Source of the DNA: Hungatella sp.
Lineage (GTDB): Bacteria > Bacillota > Clostridia > Lachnospirales > Lachnospiraceae
NCBI GenBank assembly: GCA_009712635.1
Contig: WASS01000004.1
Span: 1-64,000 of the forward strand
Direction of reading: 5' to 3'
DNA: 64,000 nucleotides
Each line of letters starts with the position of its first letter. Within the stretch, counting starts at the first letter, position 1. This document shows, one piece after another, positions 10,839 through 19,546 of the stretch. Both the position numbers and the translations under genes were made by a program. Below the pieces are notes generated by a model. The model had not been told where the DNA came from. It worked only from the letters and a program-made list of their open reading frames with translations, and did not search any database.

Positions 10839-11960
10839 TTAAACAGATGCCGCGTTAAAGTTTACAGGAAGAATCAAATAAATGTATTTTCCTTCCTCAT
10901 CCCGGATAAAGCAGGGGGATTTTGGATTTAACATATAAATTGTCACTTCTTCGTCATCAATGATTCTTAATGCATCAATGAGGAATTTGGGATTAAACCC
11001 AATCATGATGTCACTTCCGGTTTTATGGGTTGGAACCTGGGCATTCATAGATCCAAAACTGGAATTCATACGAAGTTCCATCTCCTGATCTTCAATATTG
11101 ATGATCAGAGGTTTTTTGTCATTTTCTCTCACCAGGATGGTTGCCCGGTCAAGACAGTCTAAAAGCTCTTTCTTATTTACACTGACTTTTGTTTCGTAAT
11201 CACTGGACAGCATCTGGTCAATACGGAAATAATCTCCTTCAATCAGACGGGATACAACGATTGTATGATCAAATTCAAAGAGGATGTGGTTTGTGCTGAA
11301 GAAAATAAGAACCTCTTTTTCGTTATCTCCGCCAAGTATCTTGCTGATTTCATTTAGAGTCTTGCCAGGAACAATGACTTTTATATCACGATAGGTATCT
11401 TTTAATTCAATATTTCGAATGGAGATTCTGTGACCATCCAGAGAAACCACTTTTAACTGGTTTCCTGTAACCTGAAACAGTTCTCCTGTCATCATCTTAT
11501 TACTGTCATTGGGTGCGATGGAAAAAATGGTCTGCCTGATGACTTCTTTTAAGGAAAACTGGGATAAGCAGATATAGTGATCACGCTCAATATAAGGTAA
11601 GTATGCAAATTCTTCCCCATCCCGGCCCTGTATATGGAAAATAGAGTTGTCACAGGAAATTGTTGTTGTAAATTTTTCATCGCTTTCAATTGTTACCATG
11701 GAATCACCGGAAGAGGACAGCTTTCTTACAATTTCTGAAAGTAGCTTGGCTTCTAAAGCAATCTTTCCCCGCTCCAGGATGGTTCCTTCCACCTTTGTTT
11801 CAATACCGAGCTCCATATCATTGGCAGTGAGTTTAATTTCAGAGCCGCTGGCATCGATAAAGATGCATTCCAGGATGGACATGGTTGTTTTGCTGGGAAC
11901 TGCTTTTAATACAATATTAATACCATTTAAAATGGCATCCTGCTTAAATGTCAGTTTCAT
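10839..11960 (-). CDS. dnaN: DNA polymerase III beta subunit (sliding clamp)
   Basis: The 373-residue protein begins MKLTFKQDAILNGINIV and shows the three-fold repeated clamp architecture. Family segments include FHIQGRDGEEFAYLP, QTIFSIAPNDSN and the C-terminal LILPVNF. It encircles DNA and tethers the replicative polymerase. The ATG at 11960 is preferred to one 27 bp upstream because AAAGGAG lies 12 nt before it. Its promoter region coincides with the AT-rich part of the origin between dnaA and dnaN. Confidence 0.97.
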   Translation of the reverse strand: MKLTFKQDAILNGINIVLKAVPSKTTMSILECIFIDASGSEIKLTANDMELGIETKVEGTILERGKIALEAKLLSEIVRKLSSSGDSMVTIESDEKFTTTISCDNSIFHIQGRDGEEFAYLPYIERDHYICLSQFSLKEVIRQTIFSIAPNDSNKMMTGELFQVTGNQLKVVSLDGHRISIRNIELKDTYRDIKVIVPGKTLNEISKILGGDNEKEVLIFFSTNHILFEFDHTIVVSRLIEGDYFRIDQMLSSDYETKVSVNKKELLDCLDRATILVRENDKKPLIINIEDQEMELRMNSSFGSMNAQVPTHKTGSDIMIGFNPKFLIDALRIIDDEEVTIYMLNPKSPCFIRDEEGKYIYLILPVNFNAASV

Positions 11961-11984
11961 AATTGTTGATAACTCCTTTGCTCT

Positions 11985-12194
11985 CAAAATAACAATAAAT
12001 AGATAAATAATATAGATTAATTTCGTCGTATTAGTAGTAGGGGCTGTGGGTTTGTGTAAAAGCCCTGATAACCGTTATAAAGCCTAAAGTTGTCCTGTTC
12101 ATAACAATGTGAATAACGTCCACAAAACGTGAGGAAAAATGAAAGGTTATCCACAGACTAATCAGAACCCTTTTGAGCCGCTTAATTATCCACA
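11985..12194. other. oriC, dnaA-dnaN spacer: AT-rich unwinding element, DnaA-trio, GC cluster and DnaA boxes
   Basis: From left to right there is an AT-rich stretch (about 11985-12022), TAGTAGTAG at 12032-12040, the GC cluster GGGCTGTGGG at 12041-12050, a degenerate box at 12053-12061, and DnaA boxes at 12108-12116 (TGTGAATAA), 12147-12155 (TTATCCACA) and 12186-12194 (TTATCCACA). Reading from the boxes, the TAG repeats run 3'-GATGATGAT-5', the polarity described for the Bacillus subtilis DnaA-trio. The three strong boxes are each 39 bp apart. This resembles the unwinding half (incC side) of a bipartite Firmicute origin. Confidence 0.8.
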
Positions 12195-12218
12195 TGAGAT
12201 TAACAGGTGATTCACACC

Positions 12219-13595
12219 CTATTGTGGATTAATTTTCTTCTTTAATATCTCAATGGTATTGTTTAAGGTTTCGTTCTTGTTAACCTCCCCTGAGATCTTC
12301 TCAATACCATGAATAATGGTGGTATGATCTCTTCCGCCAAGGAATTTACCAATCATCTGCAGTGGAGTCCCAACCATCTCACGGCAAAGGTACATCACAA
12401 TCTGGCGTGGATATACGATTTCCTTGTTGCGCTTTTGAGAACAGATGTCAAGAGGTGTAAGACCATAATGATCAGCAACAACCTGAATCACCAGTTCCGG
12501 GGTTACTTCCCGTTTATCATTGGGTGAAATAATATCTTTTAAGGCTTCTTCAGCCAGCTCAACGGTGATTTCCTTATTATCAAGGCGTGAGAGTGCAACG
12601 ATTTTTGTCAGGGCGCCTTCCAGCTCCCGGATGTTGGATTTGATGTTGGTAGCTATGTATTTAATAACTTCGTTGTCGATATTGTAGCCTTCCATTTCTT
12701 CTTTTTTGCGAAGAATGGCCATTCTGGTTTCGTAATCGGGAGACTGTATGTCCACTGTTAACCCCCACTCGAAACGGGATCGGAGACGTTCTTCCAATGT
12801 CTCAATTTCTTTTGGCGGTTTATCAGATGAAATAATAATCTGCTTTTTCAATTCATATAATGCGTTAAATGTATGGAAGAATTCTTCCTGTGTACTTTCT
12901 TTACCAATGATAAACTGGATATCATCGATTAAAAGAACATCGTTATTTCTGTACTTTTCCCTGAATTCAGTAGGAGAGAAGTTGTTCTTGTTTCGGATCG
13001 CATCGATCAGCTCGTTGGTGAACTTCTCACTGGTCACGTAGAGAACCTTTGCATTCGGATTATTCTTTAATATGAAATGACCGATGGAATGCATTAAGTG
13101 AGTTTTCCCCAGTCCCACACCTCCATAGATGAAAAGAGGGTTGTAAATTTCACCAGGGGATTCTGCAACTGCCAGGGATGCTGCATGTGCCAGATTATTA
13201 TTGGCACCTACAACAAAGGTATCAAATATGTACTTCGGATTTAAATTCGCGTTTATGATTGCGGACTGACTGACCGAATTTACCGTATTGGTTATCAGTG
13301 TATTACCTGCAGGAGCGGGAGCTGCTTCTTTTTGAATCTGATTTTCCACAACAAAATCGACGCTGCATTCAAAACCAGTCACTTCTTCTATGGTTATTTT
13401 TAGAAGAAACCCGTATTTTTTGCGGATGTATCCCAGAAATTCTACATCCGGTACCGAGACGATTACCTTTTCACCGTCAACGGCATGAACTTTTAGCGGG
13501 AGAAGCCAGGTTTTGAAAGAAACTTCTGTAATTTCGTGTTCTTCTTTTAAATTCAATAAGATTTCGTCCCATTTTTCTTTTAACTTTTCTAACAT
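12219..13595 (-). CDS. dnaA: Chromosomal replication initiator DnaA
   Basis: The 458-residue protein starts MLEKLKEKWDEILLNL at 13595, with AGGAG 7 nt upstream; the frame extends 10 codons further without a ribosome site. Domain I (1-90) precedes a short variable domain II. The AAA+ domain III has Walker A GGVGLGKTH and Walker B LLIDDIQF, and domain IV has the DnaA signature with GGRDHTTIIHG, which contacts DnaA boxes. Its own promoter (13654-13682) lies beside the upstream box cluster, so autoregulation is likely. Confidence 0.98.
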   Translation of the reverse strand: MLEKLKEKWDEILLNLKEEHEITEVSFKTWLLPLKVHAVDGEKVIVSVPDVEFLGYIRKKYGFLLKITIEEVTGFECSVDFVVENQIQKEAAPAPAGNTLITNTVNSVSQSAIINANLNPKYIFDTFVVGANNNLAHAASLAVAESPGEIYNPLFIYGGVGLGKTHLMHSIGHFILKNNPNAKVLYVTSEKFTNELIDAIRNKNNFSPTEFREKYRNNDVLLIDDIQFIIGKESTQEEFFHTFNALYELKKQIIISSDKPPKEIETLEERLRSRFEWGLTVDIQSPDYETRMAILRKKEEMEGYNIDNEVIKYIATNIKSNIRELEGALTKIVALSRLDNKEITVELAEEALKDIISPNDKREVTPELVIQVVADHYGLTPLDICSQKRNKEIVYPRQIVMYLCREMVGTPLQMIGKFLGGRDHTTIIHGIEKISGEVNKNETLNNTIEILKKKINPQ

Positions 13596-13653
13596 TGTAT
13601 GTCTCCTACATCTATTAAAATGCAAATATGCGCATTAGCCCAATCTACTGTTC

Positions 13654-13682
13654 ATTCTATACTATTTTGTAATAATTTTCAA
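13654..13682 (-). promoter_or_regulatory. Promoter of dnaA
   Basis: Minus-strand TTGAAA (13677-13682) and TAGAAT (13654-13659) are separated by 17 bp and lie 59 bp upstream of the dnaA start codon. The perfect DnaA box at 13700-13708 is only 18 bp upstream of the -35, in a position suited to autoregulation. Confidence 0.7.
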
Positions 13683-13699
13683 TGATAATAGTAAAAAAT

Positions 13700-13923
13700 T
13701 GTGGATAAGTGTGTGAAAGGGCTGTGAATTAGCTGTGTATGGATTGTTGATAAGCATCCAGAGGAAAAGTTGTCCACAAAAAACCCGATTTTAAAACTCT
13801 GGTTATTCACATCCGGGAAATATTGATTTTATCAAAATCTTTCGGACAGGCATGTGTACAAAAAAAGGTTATCAAGATACTATCCAGAGAGTTTTCCACA
13901 AGTTATCCCCATAATGTTGATAA
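13700..13923. other. oriC, upstream DnaA-box cluster
   Basis: The gene-free stretch upstream of dnaA holds a perfect DnaA box TGTGGATAA (13700-13708) and several one- or two-mismatch boxes: TGTTGATAA (13745-13753), TTGTCCACA (13770-13778), TTATTCACA (13803-13811), TTTTCCACA (13892-13900), TTATCCCCA (13903-13911) and TGTTGATAA (13915-13923). This matches the incAB-type half of a bipartite origin. The two halves flank dnaA. Confidence 0.85.
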
Positions 13924-13966
13924 CTTTATGTAAATTAACAAAGAAATGTCGATTTAATAGACAGGA

Positions 13967-13995
13967 TTGACGGATAAAGTTCAGTTATGTATAAT
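13967..13995 (+). promoter_or_regulatory. Promoter of the ECF S-component gene
   Basis: TTGACG (13967-13972) and TATAAT (13990-13995) are 17 bp apart. The leader to the start codon at 14054 is only about 50 nt, too short for a typical riboswitch. Confidence 0.8.
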
Positions 13996-14053
13996 GCAGT
14001 TGTAACCAGATGCATTGTATCTTATAAAAGAACAGTAGCACAGGAGGAAAAAT

Positions 14054-14683
14054 ATGAATACTGGAAACAAAACACGCGACATGGTACTGGCAGCTATCTT
14101 CGTTGCCCTTATCATCATCCTGGCGTTTACGCCCTTTGGATATATTCCTTTGGGATTTATGAACGCCACCATCATTCACGTTCCGGTCATTATTGGAGCC
14201 ATTATACTTGGACCAAAATATGGTGGATTTCTGGGAATGATTTTTGGGCTGACAAGTCTGTGGAAAAACACCAACATGCCCAATGCAACCTCATTTGTAT
14301 TTTCACCATTTGTAAAGATGGGAGAGTACGGAGGCAATTTAGGAAGCCTGATTATCTGTATGGTGCCAAGAATTCTCATTGGAATCGTGGCATATTATGT
14401 ATTCAGGGGAGTATTAAAAGCTTTAAAGGGAAGTAAGATGAAAACGACTGTGGCACTTGCAGCGGCAGGAGTTGCCGGATCATTAACCAACACATTGCTG
14501 GTAATGAATCTGATTTATTTTCTTTTTGGCAAAGAGTACGGTCAGGCGGCTAAGGGACTGACTGAGGGAATCTATTCCGTAATTATTGGTATCATCTGTA
14601 TGAACGGGATTCCAGAGGCGATTGTAGCAGGAATTTTAACGGTTGCCATCACTCAGGCACTTTTTAAGGTTATGAGAAATTAA
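14054..14683 (+). CDS. ECF transporter S component (possibly pantothenate-type, PanT-like)
   Basis: The 209-residue protein is almost entirely hydrophobic with about six membrane segments, the size and pattern of substrate-binding S components of group II ECF vitamin importers. Family-like stretches are the N-terminal MVLAAIFVALIIILAF and the loop GPKYGGFLGMIFGLTS. No A, A' or T component is encoded nearby, so it would use a shared energising module. The general resemblance is to the COG4684/PanT group; this substrate guess is weak and rests on memory of that family, with only the distant type II pantothenate kinase as circumstantial support. AGGAGG lies 6 nt before the ATG. Confidence 0.75.
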   Translation: MNTGNKTRDMVLAAIFVALIIILAFTPFGYIPLGFMNATIIHVPVIIGAIILGPKYGGFLGMIFGLTSLWKNTNMPNATSFVFSPFVKMGEYGGNLGSLIICMVPRILIGIVAYYVFRGVLKALKGSKMKTTVALAAAGVAGSLTNTLLVMNLIYFLFGKEYGQAAKGLTEGIYSVIIGIICMNGIPEAIVAGILTVAITQALFKVMRN

Positions 14684-14722
14684 ATAGATTACATTCGTAT
14701 GCTTTTTAATATATGAAGATAT

Positions 14723-14762
14723 AAGTCTCCGGTAATTGTATGATGCCGGAGACTTTATTTTT
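14723..14762 (+). terminator. Terminator between the ECF gene and the convergent glycosidase gene
   Basis: A 10-bp perfect stem AAGTCTCCGG/CCGGAGACTT (14723-14732 with 14746-14755) is followed by TTATTTTTTT. It serves the plus-strand ECF gene and may also act for the convergent gene ending at 14763. Confidence 0.88.
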
Positions 14763-16208
14763 TTAAAGGGATTTTTTGAATGTTTTTATGCTTTTGATAT
14801 CAGCGTCAGCAGTAAATTGCTTAATATAAAGAAGATTACCGGAAAGATCCGTTATAATTTTTAAGTCTTTTCCTGATTCGAAAACTTTTTTTCCGTCAAT
14901 GAAGGCCTCGGCTGTTTTTTCATTATTTGTAATTTTAAATGAATGATTCCCCCAGATCTGTTCATAGTCACTTTCATATCCGTTGCATGTTCCCCAATAG
15001 ATGTGGTTCTGCTCTATATGGATTCCCAACATACGGGAGGTATATTCCATAACAGATAACATGGCAGGTCCATAGGAATCCTGGAGACCATCCAGAGATA
15101 TCAGGGAAGGTGAGCCTGTAAAAGGATCATATTGCTGCACAAATACGCAGGAATCTCCAATGGCGTGAAACAATTTTTTACCCAGTTTGGGAATCAGATC
15201 GTCATAATCATAATTTTCAAGAGCCCGTATGGCTCTCTGGTAGGTGAGGGCTTCACATTGTCCGCTCCAGTTATTTGTTTTTATGTTGCGGAAAAGAGGA
15301 TCATTTACCGCAACGGAGGGGAGGGGCATATACGTCCAGAATTCTTCTGGGTTTAATAAGTGTTTTTTTACAAAACGATCTGCCATGGGCTTTGTAAAAC
15401 TATTCCAGTACATTGCTCTTAAATTGTTGTGGAATAAAACATCGATCGTTTTATGGTCTTTATCCCGGTCAAAGCAGGCATTTTTTGATTCGATCCAAAG
15501 ATAATCTTTTATGGTTTTCTGGATGGCCAATGCCTTTCGTTTCCACTGATCTTTACGGTCCTCATTACCTTGTATCGAGCTGATAACGGATAGAGTCTCT
15601 CTGGCAGAGTAGGAAAAACTCATGATATCCAAAGAAGCCATGGGAACTGTTGTGCAATTTGTGGGAGGAGTTTCTTTACTCCAGGAGTCGGGAGCATCCT
15701 GGTATCGAAGTGCATGATCTTCCCCTGTATCATACTTGCACCAGCTTTCCAGACAGCCATCGCCGTCTGAGTCCCTGGTTTTCCATAAATAGGAATCAAA
15801 TTTTTCCAGAGTGAGGTAAAGAAGTGTCAGATATTCTTTATCTTTTCCCATTAAGTAATACATGTTAAGGGCAGAAGAGGGGAAGCAAAAGCCTTGGAAT
15901 TTATCAAACTGGGGAGTGATCCGGTTGTTAATTAAGGCAATGCTTCCGGGCATGCGGCCATCCGCTCTTTGGTGCTCCATAAAAAGAAGCTGGTTATTAA
16001 TTCCGGCCTCCATGTTGCGTTTGGCATACATTTCTCCGCCCATAGGCTGGGTTTCCAGCCATATTTTTTCATATCCGCCTCCTTCTATCAGAACAAGCCG
16101 GTTTTCAAACATTTTTAAGTTGTTTAACGTTTTCCTCTGTGCTGAATCCATTAGTTTTTGCAGAAGTTCGTTAGAAGTCTGAAATGATACACTGGTTTGG
16201 ATATTCAC
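14763..16208 (-). CDS. MGH1-like (alpha/alpha)6-barrel glycoside hydrolase
   Basis: This 481-residue protein lacks a signal peptide and resembles the mannosylglycerate-hydrolase-like/GH63-GH37 group of (alpha/alpha)6-barrel hydrolases. Relevant segments are YEKIWLETQPMGGEMYAKRN near the N-terminus, RDSDGDGCLESWCKYDTGED (about residues 146-165), an acidic stretch likely to include the acid catalyst, and a C-terminal QDSYGPAMLS. The start is GTG with AGAGG 7 nt upstream. It is the last gene of an importer operon, so it most likely acts in the cytosol on the imported oligosaccharide. The bond cleaved is not predictable from sequence. Confidence 0.7.
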   Translation of the reverse strand: MNIQTSVSFQTSNELLQKLMDSAQRKTLNNLKMFENRLVLIEGGGYEKIWLETQPMGGEMYAKRNMEAGINNQLLFMEHQRADGRMPGSIALINNRITPQFDKFQGFCFPSSALNMYYLMGKDKEYLTLLYLTLEKFDSYLWKTRDSDGDGCLESWCKYDTGEDHALRYQDAPDSWSKETPPTNCTTVPMASLDIMSFSYSARETLSVISSIQGNEDRKDQWKRKALAIQKTIKDYLWIESKNACFDRDKDHKTIDVLFHNNLRAMYWNSFTKPMADRFVKKHLLNPEEFWTYMPLPSVAVNDPLFRNIKTNNWSGQCEALTYQRAIRALENYDYDDLIPKLGKKLFHAIGDSCVFVQQYDPFTGSPSLISLDGLQDSYGPAMLSVMEYTSRMLGIHIEQNHIYWGTCNGYESDYEQIWGNHSFKITNNEKTAEAFIDGKKVFESGKDLKIITDLSGNLLYIKQFTADADIKSIKTFKKSL

Positions 16209-16231
16209 GTTTTTTCCTCTCTGTCTGTATA

Positions 16232-17074
16232 TTAACCTTTGATTCCACTTCCACTGATCCCTTCAACCAGATAGCGGTTAAAAAATAAGAAGATCAAAAA
16301 TACTGGTATTAATGAAAGTGTGGACATGGCAAACATTGCTCCATAATCAGTTGTGGAGGTGGAATCTGCAAAATTCTTTATTGCCACAGATGCGGTATAC
16401 ATCCGGGGTTTGCTTAAATAAATCATGGGAGACATGAAATCATCCCATTTCCAGTAAAACTGAATGATGATGGTGGTTACAATGGATGGTTTCAGAAGAG
16501 GTAAAAAAATCCTGGTAAATATTGAATATTTACTGCAACCATCGATAATTGCAGCTTCATCAAGGTCTTTTGGAATTCCGGAACCAAATTGCATCATCTG
16601 ATAGATGAAAAAAGCCTGACCGAAAAAATGGGGCAGTATGAGTGGAAGATAGGTTCCGACTAAACCAAGTTTGTTATATATAATATATTGAGGCACCAGA
16701 ATTATCTGGGATGGGAGCATCATGGTGCAGATCATAGACATAAACCAGATGTTTCGCCCCTTAAAACTCACCCTGGAAAAGGCATAGGCAACACAGGATG
16801 AAGACAGAACCGTTGCAAGCGTGGAGACAGATGCAACAAAAAATGAATTGGAAAAAAAGGTTTGAAAGGTAATGCCCCCAAAACCCTGATAACCAGTGAA
16901 AAAGTTAGAAAATCTCCATTGGGGTGGAATTAAGTTCATACCACCATTTAAGATCTCTGCATTATTCTTAAGTGAGCCGCTGACCATCCAGAGAACCGGA
17001 TAAATCATCATCAATCCAAGAACACAGACGAATAAATGATAGACAGAAGCCTGTATTTTATGTTTGTTTGTCAT
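16232..17074 (-). CDS. Sugar ABC transporter permease (MalG/CUT1 family)
   Basis: The 280-residue protein has six predicted membrane segments and the cytoplasmic EAA loop DEAAIIDGCSKYSIF about residues 187-201, which docks on the ATPase. The C-terminus GISGSGIKG is typical of MalG-like proteins. AAGGAGG precedes the ATG. It pairs with the permease encoded 13 bp upstream. No ATPase gene is present in the locus; in CUT1 systems of clostridia a shared MsmX-type ATPase often serves several importers. Confidence 0.92.
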   Translation of the reverse strand: MTNKHKIQASVYHLFVCVLGLMMIYPVLWMVSGSLKNNAEILNGGMNLIPPQWRFSNFFTGYQGFGGITFQTFFSNSFFVASVSTLATVLSSSCVAYAFSRVSFKGRNIWFMSMICTMMLPSQIILVPQYIIYNKLGLVGTYLPLILPHFFGQAFFIYQMMQFGSGIPKDLDEAAIIDGCSKYSIFTRIFLPLLKPSIVTTIIIQFYWKWDDFMSPMIYLSKPRMYTASVAIKNFADSTSTTDYGAMFAMSTLSLIPVFLIFLFFNRYLVEGISGSGIKG

Positions 17075-17087
17075 GTTATGATCCTCC

Positions 17088-17993
17088 TTATTGGTCGGCT
17101 TCTGTAAAAACCCAGAATTTTGATGTCTTAAAAAGCAGGAATGTAATAATGCTTATTAAAGCCAGCATGACCCAGGACATGGCACTGGCGTATCCCATAT
17201 TGGACCATTTAAAGGCATGATTGTAAACGTAAAGAGCATAGAAATTAGTGGAATCGTTGGGGCCGCCCTGTGTGATGACGAAAGCCTGGGTAAAAGCCAT
17301 GAAGGCAGTTATGGTTTGCATAATCAGATTATATAAAATAATGGGAGAGAGGCAGGGGAGTGTAATTGCTGTAAAACGCTGCCATTTGTTTGCACCATCA
17401 ATTTCAGCAGCTTCGTAATAAGTTGGAGATATTTCTTTTAATCCGGCAGCAAAAATAATCATAGATGATCCGAATTGCCAGACGGACATGAGGACAAGTA
17501 TTCCCATTGCCAGATGGGGTTCCCCAAGCCAGGATAGTTTTGGAACACCAAAAGAGGCGAGAATGGTATTTGCCAGCCCTTTTCTTGAAAATATGGTTTT
17601 CCAGACAAGTGCTACGGCGATGCTTCCTCCAATCAGGGAAGGAACATAATAGAGAGACCGGTAAAATGTTACCCCACTGTGCTTCTGCGTCAGAAGATAT
17701 GCAATAAAAAGGGCAAATATCAGTTTGGATGGAACGGAGGTGATGACATAAATAAGGGTGACTTTTACTGAATTTAAGAAACGGTCATCTGAGAATAGGT
17801 TCCTATAGTTTTCCAGTCCTATAAATACCGGACTCTGACCCAATTTATAATTGGTCATGGAATAATATACGGATACCAGAACTGGAATCAATGTAAATGC
17901 GAAAAATCCAAATAGAAAGGGAAAGGAAAAAATATAACCTACGGTATTGTTATGATAGAGGATTTTTTTCCAGTTAGTTTTTAGTTCGTTCAT
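17088..17993 (-). CDS. Sugar ABC transporter permease (MalF/UgpA, CUT1 family)
   Basis: The 301-residue protein has six membrane segments and the EAA loop YEAAEIDGANKWQRF near residues 194-208. It is the MalF-like partner of the following permease. AAGGAGG lies 9 nt before the ATG. The gene follows the solute-binding protein gene by 69 bp, and the three form the importer of the operon. Confidence 0.92.
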   Translation of the reverse strand: MNELKTNWKKILYHNNTVGYIFSFPFLFGFFAFTLIPVLVSVYYSMTNYKLGQSPVFIGLENYRNLFSDDRFLNSVKVTLIYVITSVPSKLIFALFIAYLLTQKHSGVTFYRSLYYVPSLIGGSIAVALVWKTIFSRKGLANTILASFGVPKLSWLGEPHLAMGILVLMSVWQFGSSMIIFAAGLKEISPTYYEAAEIDGANKWQRFTAITLPCLSPIILYNLIMQTITAFMAFTQAFVITQGGPNDSTNFYALYVYNHAFKWSNMGYASAMSWVMLALISIITFLLFKTSKFWVFTEADQ

Positions 17994-18062
17994 TGCTTAT
18001 TACCTCCTTTTTTCCATAGGAAAGGCAGGCAAAGAGAATCCTTACCTGCCTCTTAATGATCC

Positions 18063-19376
18063 TTAATGCTGAAATTTTGACTTGGAAAAATCCAGCAATT
18101 GTTTTGCAGCATCTTCTGGTGTTACATCACCATATTGTACTTTTTCAATCAGAAGCTTATATTGATCTTCAATTTCAGCTTTTGGATCAGGGCTTATCAC
18201 ATTGCTGTCTTCTTTTGGAAAATTTCCTATTTTATCAACAAAATCGTAAATAATTTTACCGGAGTCATCTGCCTGGGAAACGACAGCTTCTCTTACCTTT
18301 GACATAATAGGAACGCCCCGTTCTCCGTTTAATATTTTATTCGCTTCTATGTCATTGACAAAAAAGTTAATAAATTTGGCGGCTTCTTCCTTTGCTTTTG
18401 AATTACTGGAGATACAAAGCTGCTGGGAAGACTGAACTCCCATTCCATAAGGTCCATTTTTCGTTAATCTTGGTACTGGTGCAATTTTAATATTTCTTCC
18501 AGAGGCATGAACAATGGACGAAACCTGATTGGAGGAAACCCAGGTCATTGCTGCATCCCCGGTAACCAGATAATCCCCTTCTATGTCCTTGATTTCTTTT
18601 ATCGCCCCGGCATCGGGATAGGCGCCATCATCTGTCAGTTCCTTGATCATTTTTAAGTAATCGGCAAAGGGTGCCGGATCTTCTGATTCAATTCCATCAT
18701 TGGTTTTCTTAAAGAAATTTGCATCTTTTTTTGCTTGAGAGGCACGCATGGTTACACCTGCTATAAAATGGTCGATCTTTGAACTTCCGTAGATACCAAG
18801 TTTTTCTTTTATGGTAATACAGTCCTTTTTCCAGTCATCCCACGTCCAGTCATTATCAGGTTCGGCTAAGCCGGCTTTTTGAAATAACTCCGGATCGTAT
18901 GCAATTCCATAGGTGTTAGTGCCAATGGATATTCCAATCTGAGAACCGTTGTTGTCCTTTGTTGTTGCAAGAAAATTTTCGGTGGTATCACTGGTATTAA
19001 TAACTCCGTCTTTTATGTAACCATCCAGTGGTTCTATATTTTTGATGTATTTTGGAAAATTCCCTCCCAGTTGAAAGATATCCCACACATCGTCAGCAGC
19101 TACCAAAGTATCCAGCTTGGTAAAGTAACTGTCAAAATCGTAAAATTCTGCTTCAATATGCACATTGGGGTTTTGTGATTCGTAGAGTTCAATAACTTTG
19201 TTTGTGGCATCATGTCTGGTCTGGGAACCCCACCATGCCATTCGTAGAGTGATCTGTTTTCCTGTATCCTTAGAAACAGTCTCTGCAGAAGCGGCAGGTT
19301 TGCTTCCGGAACAGCCGGCAATAGATAAAGTCATCAGGCCGGATAAAAACAGTGCAGTAAGCTTTTTGATTTTCAT
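18063..19376 (-). CDS. Sugar ABC transporter solute-binding lipoprotein (CUT1)
   Basis: The 437-residue protein starts with a lipoprotein signal peptide ending LSIAGC, so Cys22 is lipidated and the protein is anchored outside the membrane. The rest is a cluster B/family 1 extracellular solute-binding protein, with typical segments such as ITLRMAWWGSQTRHD and GIAYDPELFQKAG. It opens the importer operon, with AGGAGG before the ATG and a promoter at 19460-19488. The ligand is probably an oligosaccharide released from plant cell-wall polymer, judging from the flanking GH43 and MGH1-like enzymes. Confidence 0.92.
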   Translation of the reverse strand: MKIKKLTALFLSGLMTLSIAGCSGSKPAASAETVSKDTGKQITLRMAWWGSQTRHDATNKVIELYESQNPNVHIEAEFYDFDSYFTKLDTLVAADDVWDIFQLGGNFPKYIKNIEPLDGYIKDGVINTSDTTENFLATTKDNNGSQIGISIGTNTYGIAYDPELFQKAGLAEPDNDWTWDDWKKDCITIKEKLGIYGSSKIDHFIAGVTMRASQAKKDANFFKKTNDGIESEDPAPFADYLKMIKELTDDGAYPDAGAIKEIKDIEGDYLVTGDAAMTWVSSNQVSSIVHASGRNIKIAPVPRLTKNGPYGMGVQSSQQLCISSNSKAKEEAAKFINFFVNDIEANKILNGERGVPIMSKVREAVVSQADDSGKIIYDFVDKIGNFPKEDSNVISPDPKAEIEDQYKLLIEKVQYGDVTPEDAAKQLLDFSKSKFQH

Positions 19377-19459
19377 AGTTCCTCCTAATTGTGATTGCTT
19401 TATAAAATATTGTATAAATGTACCAATTATAAAATCCGGATTTGTTTTTGTATGGTTAC

Positions 19460-19488
19460 ATTTTACTATTAATCAAATACAATCACAA
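19460..19488 (-). promoter_or_regulatory. Promoter of the sugar importer operon
   Basis: Minus strand TTGTGA (19483-19488) and TAAAAT (19460-19465) are 17 bp apart, 84 bp upstream of the binding-protein ATG. The weak -35 suits activation by the AraC-type regulator encoded directly upstream; no clear palindromic cre site is visible. Confidence 0.6.
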
Positions 19489-19546
19489 TACATTTGGAAG
19501 AATGCCCCAATACATCAAAAAAAACCTTTAATTTGCACTAAATTGA

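Noticed and set aside
11985-14053. Prophage or plasmid origin
   Set aside because: Gene order, dnaA, parS and parAB are those of a chromosomal origin; no phage or plasmid genes are present.
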